Part shown: positions 1 to 13,000 of the stretch, piece by piece | Layout of the letters: each line of letters begins with the position of its first letter | Position numbering within the stretch: position 1 is the stretch's first letter | DNA from: Schistosoma haematobium | Taxonomy: Eukaryota > Platyhelminthes > Trematoda > Strigeidida > Schistosomatidae | Assembly (NCBI RefSeq): GCF_000699445.3 | Contig: NC_067198.1 | Coordinates: 9,112,801 to 9,176,800 of the forward strand | Direction of reading: 5' to 3' | DNA: 64,000 nucleotides | The notes under the pieces: model-generated | The model's database searches: none | Seen by the model: the letters and a program-made list of their open reading frames with translations, nothing else | Told to the model about the DNA's origin: nothing | Position numbers and translations under genes: made by a program

Positions 1-1173
1 CAAAAATGGAATAAATGACGTCCGATCGAGTCTTAGTCGCGTTTGCCCAATATTTCGAGGTTTGATTATTTCGGGCAAAAGCTGTTAGGTTATGGAGGAT
101 GCAAAGTTGTGACTGAAACTTTAGTATAAATAATATGTCAAATCGTCAGACGATAAAGACTTTATAATGAGATATGTGTAATTCGGTTGCTGTTTAAAAG
201 TGCAATGACACTAAGTTAGATATAGTGTGGAAATCAGAAAATAATAATGGACTAAATAAGAAATAACCAGAAAAAGGTGGAGTGATTAATCATTTGATTT
301 TCTGATAGAAGGGGGTTTGTATATTTAACTATAAAGTGTGTACAAAACATTTTCAGTATCAAAACTGTGTGAGATAAATTATCAAGAGCGTCTTAAGCAA
401 TGTTAAAGGACTAAGCTAAGAGAAATCAGAAACATGTACTTTCAGACAGGCCTGAAGATCATTGTCCTGACTCGAACGCAGATACTCCCGAAATCAAGGA
501 TAAAGGTTCGAGCTAGAAAAGCATGACACCTTTCAATCATGATAGAGTGCACAAAACGGAAGGTAGATTGGCAAAATACATTTACTGCCACTTTGAAGCT
601 GTAACACCACCCTGTACTGAATTAACCTAGGAGACAGAAACATTATAGTGGTGCTTCAATGTGAGTGACACGAAGTTCTTGGTTAAAGAAAAATATACCG
701 ATTTCTCACAGGCTCTAATGTCCCAAAAAACGAAATAATACAGCTGATACTAATGTTATCATATCTGGATTCTGACCAAATACTTATATCTGAAGACTTC
801 AAAACTCCATCCTCAAATCTCAGCAAACAGAATACAATCCCTACGGGACGGTTCCAAAAGTGTCGAGCCACAGCCATTATAATCTCGGGACTGACTGTAC
901 ACATGAGTGGAGCCATGAGATGGAAATGGGACGGAAACCCCATAAACTTAGATTGCTTACTGAAAGATGATCAGCTTATAGATGAGGATGTTCATGTCCA
1001 GCCCCAAAAGAAAGTAGTGACCGTGGCAGAGAAATTTTTAACATGTTCACAAACGTGGTATTTCAAAGGGACGAGAATACGCCCATAAATTGATTACACA
1101 GCAGCAGATTTCACGACGACGTTGAGAGCACCTTTAGCATGCCCCATGGCCACGAGAACAGTGAAAGCGATTG
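1..1173. other. Unassigned left edge, no recognised gene
   Basis: I recognise no gene or named element here. Positions about 753-1088 stay open on the plus strand for 111 codons and partly on the minus strand, but the translation has no motif I know and shows no exon-intron logic. The preceding bases (about 440-750) read like degenerate transposon sequence. The N-terminal exons of the myotubularin gene would be expected in or beyond this region, but none can be seen. Confidence 0.4.
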
Positions 1174-1512
1174 AGGAAATAGATGTTCAACATTTAACGC
1201 TGATAAAAACCCAATGATGGAGAAGGCGGGAAAAATGAGTTGAATTAATTCGAGTTGATCGGATGGCATGGCTTGCCCTTGCAGGCGTGGTATTACTTGT
1301 GTTACATTATTGTTATCCATATTAAATACCTCCAGCCTAAATGTGTTCCCCATCATGTATTGATGATTGTTACAACGTGATGAATCAGGGTAGACGATGA
1401 CGTGACTTCCACATAAGATCCTATAGATTAGGCAGTTATACCATGACCAATCTACAATTTTAGGATTAGGTCAACTATTAGAGCAGTACTAATATCATAG
1501 TCCACCATAATT
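1174..1512 (-). repeat. Dispersed repeat module D, minus copy (half of a fold-back)
   Basis: This stretch is the reverse complement of 1710-2044, so the two form a fold-back of about 335 bp arms around a spacer of roughly 200 bp. Both copies translate to the same short open frame beginning MMGNTFRLEV, which also appears in the copy inside 23306-24632 and, diverged, at about 40985-41385. The recurrence at four places marks it as a dispersed repeat, not a gene. It ends just before the 1327-bp composite repeat starts at 1520. Confidence 0.8.
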
Positions 1513-1519
1513 CTACTCG

Positions 1520-2846
1520 ATAGTGGAGGCAGTTAAAGCAAAGGTAACTCTCTATTTTGTGAGGAGACAACCTAGAGCAATCATTCCAAGTCTCCCCCAA
1601 CACTTCAAAAGGTCCACAAAGTCGTAAACGCCCCTCTCTGTCAAAGGGATATAAATGTCTTAGATCAAGTAAAGAGACAAACGGCCAAGTGTGCGGTAGG
1701 TCTGTAGAATTATGGTCTACTATGATATTAGTACTGCTCTAATAGTTGACCTAATCCTAAAATTGTAGATTGGTCATGGTATAACTGCCTAATCTATAGG
1801 ATCTTATGTGGAAGTCACGTCATCGTCTACCCTGATTCATCACGTTGTAACAATCATCAATACATGATGGGGAACACATTTAGGCTGGAGGTATTTAATA
1901 TGGATAACAATAATGTAACACAAGTAATACCACGCCTGCAAGGGCAAGCCATGCCATCCGATCAACTCGAATTAATTCAACTCATTTTTCCCGCCTTCTC
2001 CATCATTGGGTTTTTATCAGCGTTAAATGTTGAACATCTATTTCCCCAATTGTCTGGTGTTCAGCTTTGATGATTGTGTGGTTAGGACCCAATGCCTAAA
2101 CGGTTCAAAAACATAAATCTTACGAGGACAGACTCCAGCACCTGGAGTCATTCTTCTTTGGCAACAGGAAAATGGGACGTGGTTCGACAATAGCATACAA
2201 CATATTAAGTACACCAAGCCATTCAAACAAGAGCATGTTGTCGAATCACCATGTTCACGCCTCTAGCTGCAACACTCGACCGGTTACACATCAAAGAGAC
2301 AACGTCCAGGTACACTCCAACTTATTTCCACCAATAGTTGCTACCACTTGAGATACTCTCCCAACATAAATGACCACAGCTTCTGAGTGGATAGCTTCAA
2401 GACGAGACTCAAACAACAAGCACTCGTCCATGGATTACCACTTCCTGCCTAGATCAGTTACGCCCGATGCACATCTCATAATTTACCACTGTTATCATTG
2501 ACACATATCAGTCACCATTTCCTGCATAGTGAAGATGCCACAGGTTTTCGGAGTCTGACAACACCTTAACCAGTAATACCATCTGCTATGAATCGTGCCT
2601 ATCTAGTGAAATCAAATTACAGAAGCGAGAACGTTCGAAGATATATTTGAGAGGCTATCAGTATATCGAGAATCGACTGATTTAGTCTGGCTGACGATTG
2701 TAGGAGATGTTGAGCACGGCGTTCCCACTCGTGATCTAGTGTGAAAGCATGACTGAGCGCCTTCAGCTAGGTGAGTTTATTAAGACTAATGTGGTCAGCA
2801 TAAAATGTCGACGACCTACAGAGCTATTTATTTTAGGGATTTATTT
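1520..2846 (+). repeat. 1327-bp composite repeat, left inverted copy
   Basis: The stretch matches the reverse complement of 23306-24632 with arms of exactly equal length, so no net indel is present; the parts compared base by base were identical. In order it holds a retrotransposon-derived piece (from the motif atagtggaggcagtt), module D (1710-2044), an unassigned middle, and module B (about 2520-2846), ending in the AT-rich tail ttttagggatttattt. The other copy continues upstream into reverse-transcriptase sequence, so this one looks 5'-truncated. The best reading is the 3' part of a recently active non-LTR element; a segmental duplication is the alternative. Confidence 0.75.
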
Positions 2847-2849
2847 GCC

Positions 2850-3569
2850 GCTACAATCAACTTCATATATCTTAGATTTATAGAGTGCGTTCTTCCTACA
2901 ACGTCTTCGTTACCGGTCAATTAACCTATTTACCAATTTATTCATTAATTTTCACATTACAATCAACCAACCTGCCTGGTAATGTGATAACTACATGTTC
3001 GAGAAACCCTAATGACCTGAGATAGACTCACCCACTCGACTAAAAGATATGCAAATACACAATTGACTAGTGGCGTGGTTAAAATTGATGCAGTCAAATG
3101 GTTATATTACCATCGATTGGACATAACCAGATACCTGTGACCGTGTCGAAAAAACAAGGAGGGAGCGCAACAGAATCATTTGGTTTATACAAGCTCTTAA
3201 GTTAGCATATCTGATAAGCCAATAGAAAATCACATTTAATCAGTTCTGGGAATCACTCAACGCAACAGAAGCTACTTAATTTCCGAGCCATATCATAATA
3301 CAACAAATACAATTTGAGTTGGCATATTTGACTATGACGCTACGTCACTGGAATTGGATAGCCTGAGGATTTACGTCCTTTCGTGACATCCGCGCTAAAT
3401 GTCAGCCTATAGCAGTTTACTCTCAGGCCATGCCTATCGTAAACTCCCCGGTGAAGAGAGGGTTGATCATTGCTCGGCTTCTCATGTAACTTATGGTGGT
3501 CTAAATCTGCATGGTGTGATAGAGGTTTGATCCTCTTATCGCTTATTTAAAAGCTAACAAACTTTCAAG
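2850..3569. other. Unassigned intronic or intergenic sequence
   Basis: No coding exon, RNA gene or named repeat is recognised here. It lies directly upstream of the first visible myotubularin exon and ends with that exon's 3' splice acceptor (ttcaag or ttcaagtag). It is probably intron, but this depends on where the missing 5' exons lie. Confidence 0.4.
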
Positions 3570-6500
3570 TAGTATTTATTGCTTTACCCAACGAAGCTAG
3601 TTCTGCTCGTGCACCAAAATCATTTCACGGTTCAGATAAAAAGAGATACATCTTAAAGCTGCCATTGGGAACAATTCGAAACATTGACCAGAAATCCAAC
3701 CAGGGAAATATTTCACTTCATATTGTTTGTAAAGATATCCGAGAACTAGTGTTCGCCTTCCCGGTAGTTACAATATATGTTCTGACTTTATCTATTAGGA
3801 CTGTGGGCGAAGTCTTGGGTTCTGTGAAAATCTTAAAGCAAACGCGTTTCCTGCTATTTCCAAAAAAACACTGTTTGCTTATTTATATGGAGCAAAGTGC
3901 ATTGCAAATAGTGTTTTTGCAATAGATGGTTGGGATGTGTATAATCCAGAAGAGGAATATCACCGCCAGAACATTTTTACTAACGGCTGGAGGATTACAA
4001 AAGTAAGTCTTAGTATTTATCCATAATCTTCGTGTGAAAAGGAAAACATACCGTATACTGTGGAAAAAGTACTCAAGATTTATAAACAGATCACTACTAT
4101 TTGACCACCTAGAATTTATGCTTAACTCTACAGTTATTTCATTACGTTGTATTAAACTATTTTTTTATTATCATAACCATACCATAATTTTTGAAATTCC
4201 CTACGTTTTCACTACTTTTTTGTTGATCAGATTGTATATGTTTCCAGCTCGACTGTATTTCTTAGACCTGGTTAAGATCTGTGCATTAGCCATAGTTACT
4301 ACCTAAGGACACTAGATGTGATTATGACATCAATTCTCTGTCAATATTGGTCTGTAAAACAATTTTATGCCTCTTAGTCCTCTATTTCGTTCTGTCTTCC
4401 CTATGTCATAAGCACTACTGTTACATTGACTTATTTGCTGTATATCATGAATTTCTTCTCGATGTGTAAATGTGGTGGACTAGGTTATGTCGATGCATAT
4501 TTGTACCAGGTCTTATCCCGTTTTTGACTAATTGATGTTTACTCAGCATCTAGCATGTATTAACACAACCCCCAGAACGTATTAATTTATACAACCACAC
4601 AGAAAAAAGTAACGACGACTATGAAGTAGATCTGTGAGTAAAAGTGGTTGGAGTATAAATAAGTAAATAATAGCAGAATGTCTGCATTCCAGGTGTAGGG
4701 TATTCTTTTTACATAGTGATTTGTCTAGAGTGGTTGAAACTATCGATACTTCACTTTAAAATTCGTTATCAAAAAGCTACATTTATACATTATTTTGTGC
4801 TTGCTTGGAAGGTTTCCGTCATCAAATTTGAGAACGCCTGCTTACTGTTATCACGCAACCACTTTGACTTCTAAATACAACCTTCTTAAATTGCTTACTG
4901 TTTCTTATTCCTAACTTACAGATTAACATGGATTATAGGTTGTGTGATACTTACCCAGCTATTTTAGCTGTTCCATGGGAAGTAACTGATGAACTTCTAG
5001 TCGCATGTGCACCCCATCGCAGCCGCGGTCGGATACCTGTTTTAAGTTGGTTGCATCCTGAAAGCAAAGCAAGTCTAACCAGAGCAAGTCAACCTCTTGT
5101 TGGTGTCCAGGGCCGCCGCAGCTCTGACGATAAAGAACTTGTTCGTCAGCTCAGAATAGCCAATGCTAATGCAAATAACCTTTTGATATTCGATGCTCGC
5201 CCACAGGTAAGATGCCTGACTCGTGTTTGTGTTAGTTCGCATTAGTTTTTTCATTTGGGTCACCATTTCACTAAAAAGTTACTTGTAGTTAGCGAACAGT
5301 GAACAGAAATTTACACATTCTCAGTTGGATGAACAATGTTTTTCAGAATCTTCTAGTATCTACTAGACAGCTATAGTAGCTCTGACCTATCGGCGTATCC
5401 GAATTCGGGCCTGATCACTACATGTACAGTCAGGAATACATTCTACTAACATGGGTTGGCTAATGATTAATTACACCGTCGTAAAAATAGAGTATTACGT
5501 TCCACGACCCGTTAAATATCACGTGACAAAATCACCAATGAGAACACTGGCTTGTATGACCTTGTATCTGTGCTAAACCGATGTGTTGACTAACACGAGT
5601 AGCCTAGAATCAACACAGTCTTTATTGGTCCTGTGTATAATAACTTTTTACCTAGCTCAGCTCGTTCAGTTCGGAACACAAATATCAGCCTTCTCTGTAT
5701 AAATCGTATATTCCAGGCATACGTGGTTTATGTACAAGCAGATCAGACAGCATCATATCATGAAATGAAAATTAATTATTATAAAGGACCAGACCAAAAG
5801 TGACTGAGTATGGAATACTGTACCTAATAAATTAGGAATAAGTTAAGTCGGTCAGTCATTTACAACGTAGGACCAGACACATGCATGCATCGGTCCAAGT
5901 TGCCACACCTTAATAGCACAACAAGATGAACACCGGATTCATAGAAGTAGTTACTTTAATGGTAGTAATATACAAAAAAGAGTGGATATAAGGATATGAT
6001 ACTGGGAGTTAGTTCGTAGAAAGGAAGGTATAAAGTAGTTTTAATTTCACAGTTTAAAACTGGACAAAGTGTATACACCTACGCCATTGTGATCGATTCT
6101 GAGCCATGTCACTCAGAGTCTTCAATCAGTGGTTACAATAGTCGCGCTGACCCCAACCAAGTAGTTTGCATCTACCAACATGGCTCAGACCGGAAGTTAG
6201 TGACTTCAAGCACTGATGCCACTTTCAGTTTGGCCGCCCCTAACTTTCTTCCAACCATCCCCAACACTACTCAGCATTGCGCGTCATGGTAATCGGTGTT
6301 CAGGCATACGCAGCACGTGGTCCAACTGTCTCAGTCGATGAAGATTCACAGCCTCATCAACTGATTTACCATCATTACCTAATAACCTGCGTATAACCTC
6401 ACCATTACTTACCCGGTGATCCCAGCAGATGCGAGCAATATTTCTAAGGCATCTGTGGTCAAATACTAGTAGCTTACGAGTATCTTCTCTTAATGGCCAC

Positions 6501-9500
6501 GTTTCGCAGCCGTAAAGTAGAACAGAACAAACTGCCGCGCAGTATAGTCATCCTCTAATTGATAGACGGATATCTCGCCTTCGCTATAGGTGACGTAAGT
6601 TCGCAAAAGCCAAACGAGCTTTTCGAATCCGTGCTGAGATTTCGTCAGATACCAACCCATTAGGGCTGATCAGACTTCCAAGATAAGTGAAGTTGTCAAC
6701 GCGTTCGACTACTCCACTCCCTACCCTTAGTTCAGGTGTTGACAACAATTCACATTTGGAGGGGGAGAAACGCATCCCAGACATCCTGGCATTGTTGCTC
6801 AGTACTACCAAAAGACTGCATTTTATCAGCGTCTTCACCAAACAGGACTATGTCATCTGCATATTCTAATTCGATAAATGGGCCTCCCGGTGGATCAATT
6901 CCTGAAAATTCGGACGATGAGAACGTTATTTTAAGCACTAGGTCTATGATGAATTAAACAGAAATAGAGATCGTAAATAGCCTTGTCGGATATCACTCGA
7001 GGTTGCGGAATCAGATGACAGTTCGCCATAAGCTCTGACTCGACTAGTGTTAGAGTAAAAAGTCTTCACAAGGTTTTATGTACTTCTGAGGTACGTCTTT
7101 TAATGTCAGACACTGCCACAGAACCTCTCGCTCTACAGAGTCAAATGCTGTTTAAGTCAAGAAAAACCATCATTGTCGGACGCTGATAAGCATACTTGTG
7201 TTCGAAGGCCTGACAAATGGCAAATGTGTGGTCGGTGCAGCTACGACCAGATCTGAAGCCAGCCTGAATTTTTCGTGTTTGCAGTCCACGAGTCTTTGCT
7301 AGGTGTCCGATAATTATTGAGGCTTGTATTTTAGACGATATACTAGTCAAACTATTACCTCCATGGTTATCACAGGATGATTTTGATCCTTATATAGTGG
7401 AACAATCAGCGATTGCTACCAGCCATATGGGATGACATCCAGTTCCCAGATTTTAGCTAAAATATTACTCAACCTAATGGAGGGTGTGTTTCGTTGGCTC
7501 CCTCTTTGGGCTAAGTGTGGTCAAGTGAGTGACCACACTAGAATCCTGTGTGCATGTTTCTAGACATGGCATACATAAATGGTGCGGAATTCTAGAGTTT
7601 CAGCCAAGGAAGCCTGCTGGTCAATTTGACATAGTATTCGTACGTTGAAGGCTCCAATGTGTAGTTCGAAACGAGGTTTTAAAACCTAGAACAGTACTTC
7701 GCGCAATAGAATCATTGGCCATGGTGACACTTAAGGAGGAAGTTTAGAGTTATCACTTCCGGGCTGCCCACACCGTGGAAGGGTTCTTCTAGAGGTACGT
7801 GAAAAGGAAATTGAGTTAGAGTTAATCTTAGTGATCTGAGAGCGCGACCACAATACCCAAGGGACAACTGCTTGAGGCCAGTCACACACTTTTTTGTAGG
7901 TAGTTTTAGTGTTAGCTTCGCACTTGTTGAGACCTCACCCCACGAGCATCCGTGGGTTAAGGCGAGTTATGAATTCTTAGGGTCGACCTTTTCTAACTCC
8001 ACCCTTCCTTTGTAGAAAGGTTTCATCGCTATCATGCTGGTTGTCTGACGGAGACACCTTAATGCCGTCACACTCCTCTACAGTCAGCAGTACGACTTCA
8101 CTCTCGAACCTTGAGTTTGCTGCTGTTTGTCATATCGCTCTTCAACCGACCTACCTGGCATTGTAGGGCCTTGAGGGCCGATTGTTCCAGCCAGTATAGC
8201 CCGATTGGTTCATCATGATAGGTAAGCCCGACCACTACGTTAAGGTAACAGTAACTGTCGGGAATAAGTTAGGAATGGTCAATCGTATAGCAGTAACCAA
8301 TAGGTCAAATAAAAGAGATATGAATATATATAGTCTAGTTATCTAATAATTACCCAATAATAACAGTCCATAAATAATTCCTAGTAGTTACCATTGCTTT
8401 ATTCTTTGTTCGGGTATAACAAAAATATATCTCGATGTGGAACCACTCAGAGTCACACTAAGTCCTTTCTAGCCAACTAGTGCGGTGGAATGATTAGTTG
8501 AATCTAGAAGAGATAGTATTATTCCTCTGATTTTGTCTTCTTTCTCTCAAGGATTGCTTTATTTTGAGTAATTATTAGTTATAAATACATTGAAAATTCC
8601 CATCGCCTTATTAAAACATAATCTACCTTAAAAGACTACAATATTTCAGTCGCATTAAAAATATTTATATTTTTAATTTCTTAAACCAATTCCAGTGAAT
8701 CTATGTTTTTTAATACTCAATATTCTAGGTTAACGCAATAGCTAATATGGGCGTTGGCGGAGGTGTTGAAAGTCCAGCTTATTATGAAAACGTTCAATAT
8801 ATGTTCTTAAATATACAAAATATACACGCAATGCGAGCTGCATTGACAAAAGTTTTCGAGGCCTGTTTTCCATTACCAGACGATACACGATGGTTTAAGC
8901 AACTGGCTGACTCTAAATGGCTTTATCATATTAAACAAATTATTTTCGCCGCAACCAGTGTAGCCGATAAAGTAAGCTAGATTTGTAATCTGCAATATAG
9001 GCTTGATGCTATGTTTAGTGGTATAAATTATTGACACTGAGAATCTTTAAATTAAATCGTGACTTAGTATTTTATTTTTCCGTTAAAATCTGATTCTAGA
9101 TTGAAAATCATAAAACATCTGTGTTAATACATTGCTCAGACGGTTGGGACCGGACAACTCAAGTTACATCTTTAGCAATGTTGATGCTAGATCCGTACTA
9201 CCGTACAATACGCGGATTTGAAGTATTAGTCGAGAAAGAGTGGTGTTCTTTTGGGCACAAATTCGCACAGCGCACAGGTGGACCTACCGATGGTGGGATT
9301 TATTTGCCTCCCAACTCATCAAGTTCTGTTGTTAATGAAACTGGTGGAGGACGGCCATCAAGCCCTGAGGAGCGTTCCCCAGTATTTTTACAGTTCATTG
9401 ATTGTGTGTGGCAGACGATGCAGCAATTTCCTCATTCATTTGAATTCAACGAACGATTTCTCATAACAATAATGGATGAGTTATATTCTGCGCGATTCGG

Positions 9501-9885
9501 AACATTTCTTTTCAATTCAGAAATGCAAGGACGCGACCATGGTGTACGTGAAAGGACTATTTCATTGTGGGCATATATCAATGCAGATATCCAGTTGTAT
9601 CAAAACCCACTTTATACTCCTGCTGAGATCAGTGGTCATCGTGTGATTTTTCCTCAGCATGCATTAGCTCAGCTTCAATTTTGGACAGCTTACTACATAA
9701 GATGGCATCCACTCATGCGTTTACAAGAGCCCATAGCACGTCGAGAGAGAGCCTTAATATTGATAATGAAACGATTCAGGGAACTTACAGCTGCCACGCA
9801 ACGTGAATGTGCTAAACCAACTCTCAATAATGTATCTGATAACTCAACACACAGTAGGTCCCGTTCAAATAGTTCAAAGATCTAA
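3570..9885 (+). CDS. Myotubularin-family phosphoinositide 3-phosphatase (5' partial)
   Basis: Five exons can be joined in phase: about 3570-3763, 3799-4002, 4922-5206, 8729-8971 and 9100-9885 (stop TAA). They give about 569 visible residues. Introns are 35, 919, 3522 and 128 nt. The first two exons are the end of the PH-GRAM domain ([11 protein letters not shown], then [16 protein letters not shown]). The next three form the myotubularin phosphatase domain, including [28 protein letters not shown] and the intact catalytic loop HCSDGWDRT (9130-9156) with its cysteine and arginine, so the enzyme should be active. The family removes the 3-phosphate from PI3P and PI(3,5)P2 on endosomal membranes. 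Length and sequence fit the MTM1/MTMR1/MTMR2 group; I cannot choose among them. No FYVE domain is present and the C-terminus is Ser/Arg-rich. Roughly 60-100 N-terminal residues are missing. A minus-strand retrotransposon sits in the 3.5-kb intron. Confidence 0.93.
3764..3798 (+). other. 35-nt micro-intron in the myotubularin gene
   Basis: The bases run from gtagttac to ctattag. Removing them joins VFAFP to [12 protein letters not shown] in phase 0 and restores the family alignment across the end of the PH-GRAM domain, while reading through breaks the frame. Confidence 0.85.
6060..8250 (-). mobile_element. Degenerate non-LTR retrotransposon (YADD reverse transcriptase), antisense in an intron
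   Basis: On the minus strand, from high to low coordinates, there is a 5' part (about 8250-7560) with no sustained frame and then reverse-transcriptase fragments. These include [15 protein letters not shown] near 7450, the fingers motif [13 protein letters not shown] (about 7240), FLDLNS (about 7150), the catalytic [11 protein letters not shown] (about 6860), the thumb motif [14 protein letters not shown] (about 6690), and a 3' end resembling [11 protein letters not shown] (about 6090). Frameshifts and stops are numerous, so it is a dead copy. The order and motifs fit an RTE-like or related schistosome family. It lies inside the intron between myotubularin exons 4922-5206 and 8729-8971, opposite to the host gene. 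Confidence 0.85.
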
Positions 9886-10027
9886 AAATGTACCCTTCAG
9901 CAAATAGCTGATAAACAATTTCTTAATTCGCCAACTCCTAAGACGCAAACAACCGAAATGTGATATTATCTTTTATCTCTTTTTACATAATCTAAAATTG
10001 ATTTTAATTCTTAATACAAAACTGCTA
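9886..10027. other. 142-bp tail-to-tail gap between two convergent genes
   Basis: Only 142 bp separate the myotubularin stop (9883-9885, plus) from the APEX2 stop (10028-10030, minus). Both 3' untranslated regions must lie in or run across this AT-rich stretch, so the transcripts probably overlap. I could not assign a confident polyadenylation signal to either gene. Confidence 0.7.
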
Positions 10028-13000
10028 CTAGAGTAACTTATTTTTCGGTATTTGGTCATCCCAAAAAAATGTGCTACACCGGGCAGCTGGATTGTCTGAA
10101 GCGCCTTGAGGGCGTGCACAAACCCAAAACCGCCTGCCGAGTCGACTACCTTTAGTTGTTTTTAAATTTTTCACAGTCCTCATGACGCAAGGTTCTTTGT
10201 GGCCAAGGCATACAGGAGGTTTCTTCGGCCCTGAAAAAAGATTTCGCCATGCTTCAGTTGACCGAGCTGTTTGAGATGGGTCGTAATTTTTCCTTTGGAG
10301 AGTTTCAGTCGTATTTTCTTTACTTGAAAATTGATCATGTATACGTGTAGCCGTCTCTATTGGTATAGACTCTGATAAAAAACATAGTGTATGAATTAAC
10401 TGATAATACAGCAGTTTTTTTCATTAAATTATCAAAATTGTTTTAAGTAATATTGGATTCGGTTATCAAGTGTATTTAAAAATATCTACGGTTACTCTTT
10501 ATCTGTGCAACTCAAATAGTAGGGAAATGGAGAAATTACTATGTTTGATAGAAAATAACTAATTAGATCCCCCAAAAATAAGATTCTTCGTCATAGGCAT
10601 ATAACAATCACAAAAATGAGTCAAGGATATTATCTGATTTTCACCTGAGAACTTAATGAACAGTGTTTAGACTAACTTACCCCTGAAGGTGATTTTCGTT
10701 TGCCTGAAAGCGAGACGTTTCTCTTTGGAATGCGAATTTCTTACACAGGATACGGAAGCTTGTGTGTCATGAGAAGTAAAAGCTTGTTTAGTTACTTTGG
10801 AATGACTCTTTGGCATTACGAAGCTCTCTAAGTCCATTTGCTTTCTCTGACATTGGGGCCAGTAATGAGAGCATTTAGGTGGAAATGAATAGGAAAAAAT
10901 CAAATTTGAATTGTAAAAATATGGTAGATCTGCATATATTGGGCAATGATCAGATCCATTTATATGTGACATCAAGTCTGCTTGTATACTGTTATCTGAT
11001 ATGGTGGTGATAATCTCCACAAGTTTCATGTCGAATAAAATATAATCCAGTCTGACTCCATAATTTGTTTGACGAGCATTCGTACGCGACGACCAACATG
11101 TAAAAGCATTTTCTCGATGAGGATGGAGTAGCCTAAGTCATAATCACATAAAGTGAAGAAATTAAACAATATGTTAAGTCCAAAGTGACTACTATGGATT
11201 AAAACGCCATCCAACTTAATTAAACTACATTACTAGAAAGTGCGAACGATTCGCATTTTTACTCGATATTTTGGAAGGCATTCATGAGCTCTCAAAAGAC
11301 TAAAATATTTGTTACTAGGACGCTTCTAAAACTCCTAGAAATCATTTATTTAAACGGCACAATTTATATTTAAAATCGCACAACAACTAGTGATTTATTT
11401 GAGTGGTACTATTGAGTCCAAAGGTTTTGGGGACTACACAGACACTAATTAGGGCGATTTCAGACCCATGTATTTACTTGGAACAACCTTACTCATCATA
11501 TGCAATGATGATTTTCACAAAACACTCCAGTTTGCTGAATTACTTTATGTTTTTAGTGTTTATAGAGCTAATAACTCGTCTGGTTTCGGTAGGTTGCCTT
11601 AAAAGAAAAATCTTTCGGGAGTACCTATGGACTAACCACTTCATAGATTTTTATTTCGGTATACCATATATAACACAACAAATAACGAAGTAGCCATCCC
11701 AATTATTCACTTTACAATCTATATAAAATTAGTCGATATTTTATCGGTTATAGTCTCTGTAAGAAAACACACACTAGAACGAGAGGCCATTTTATGGAAG
11801 AATGATTTACTCTATCTAGAGTAATCTGCTTTTAGGAATAAAAGAGAGGCCGATTAATGGATGCTTATTCATAGTAGTTTGAGTTTGTTTATATGGCGTG
11901 AGCTTGAAAATATTTATGCAAGAAATGTTTCTAGAAAAATATAGTCTACTAATTTTCTGTATCCTAAATCCTACTTCTTATCAGTGATTTCCCATTCCCA
12001 ACCAATACCATTCTCGTTAGGCGTATATCTACCCGTCTTTTCCTTTGCTGTTTCGAGTCGTGTCAGTTTCAAATAATATATTTTCGTGTAAGGTTCTATA
12101 CTAGTGTGTCTTTCTACTGTATGCGTCTAATTTCCTATGACTATAAGTGTAGATTGGAATTAACTGGCCATTTCTTACAAAAGTAACCACTTTAAACGTA
12201 ATAGCATAGTAATAATAATTCGAAATTTACTTTTGAAAAACCTGGTAATTACCTAAAGATATCCACGAATCTTCTTAAACCAACACTGATTTGAGTATTA
12301 AGACTTAGATCTTGCTGTTCTTCAATCAACAACCGATCAAACCACTGGCGAAAAGACTTTGAAGACTCATCCATCTGAATAGTACGCGAAACAAAATTTG
12401 CATAGCTTTTTCAAATAACTCAAACTTATGTACCAATTGTATCTAGAGTACTTAGAACAAAGCCTCAACTAACAAGGTAGTTCTAACGTTGACATACGCT
12501 TAGCTATTATCATGGTCATAAAATAACGATTGAAATCTGGGGCTCTTCACTCAAGAGATCTACTTAATAATTAATGTATATCTAAATTAGCTGTTTGTTA
12601 TGATGGGATGACCTTGTTTCAAGACAGTTTTAGGTGTGTTGAAAGTTGTCAGTTATGGAAGCTTAATGGTATTTTAGTGCACAATTGCTAGTCATGTAGA
12701 CATATTTAAACTTTAGTCGTACCACTTAAGGGTTATAAGATACGTTACGTTTAGCTTGTTTCATGAATTTCACACCAATCACACACAATTCAAATTTAAT
12801 CGAAGTCTGGTTTCCCTGCCAATAAATGTATTTATCACTTTATATATAAGTTGGAGAGACTAATTTCTACAACTAAAGACAGGTTTTGGCTGTAATTTTC
12901 GCGCATATGGTTAAAAGTCTCTTTGAGGGATTCATACTTTTTTTTCATTACGGTGGCATCTTACTACTTAGCTAAGATAGTGTATGAATACTGAAGCATC

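Noticed and set aside
753..1088. 111-codon open frame as a possible myotubularin 5' exon
   Set aside because: No similarity to the expected PH-GRAM start, no fitting splice sites, and the opposite strand is also open.
1864..2070. Conserved 60-70 residue frame starting MMGNTFRLEV as a possible small gene
   Set aside because: It recurs in four copies as part of dispersed repeat D and is broken in one; repetition explains its conservation.
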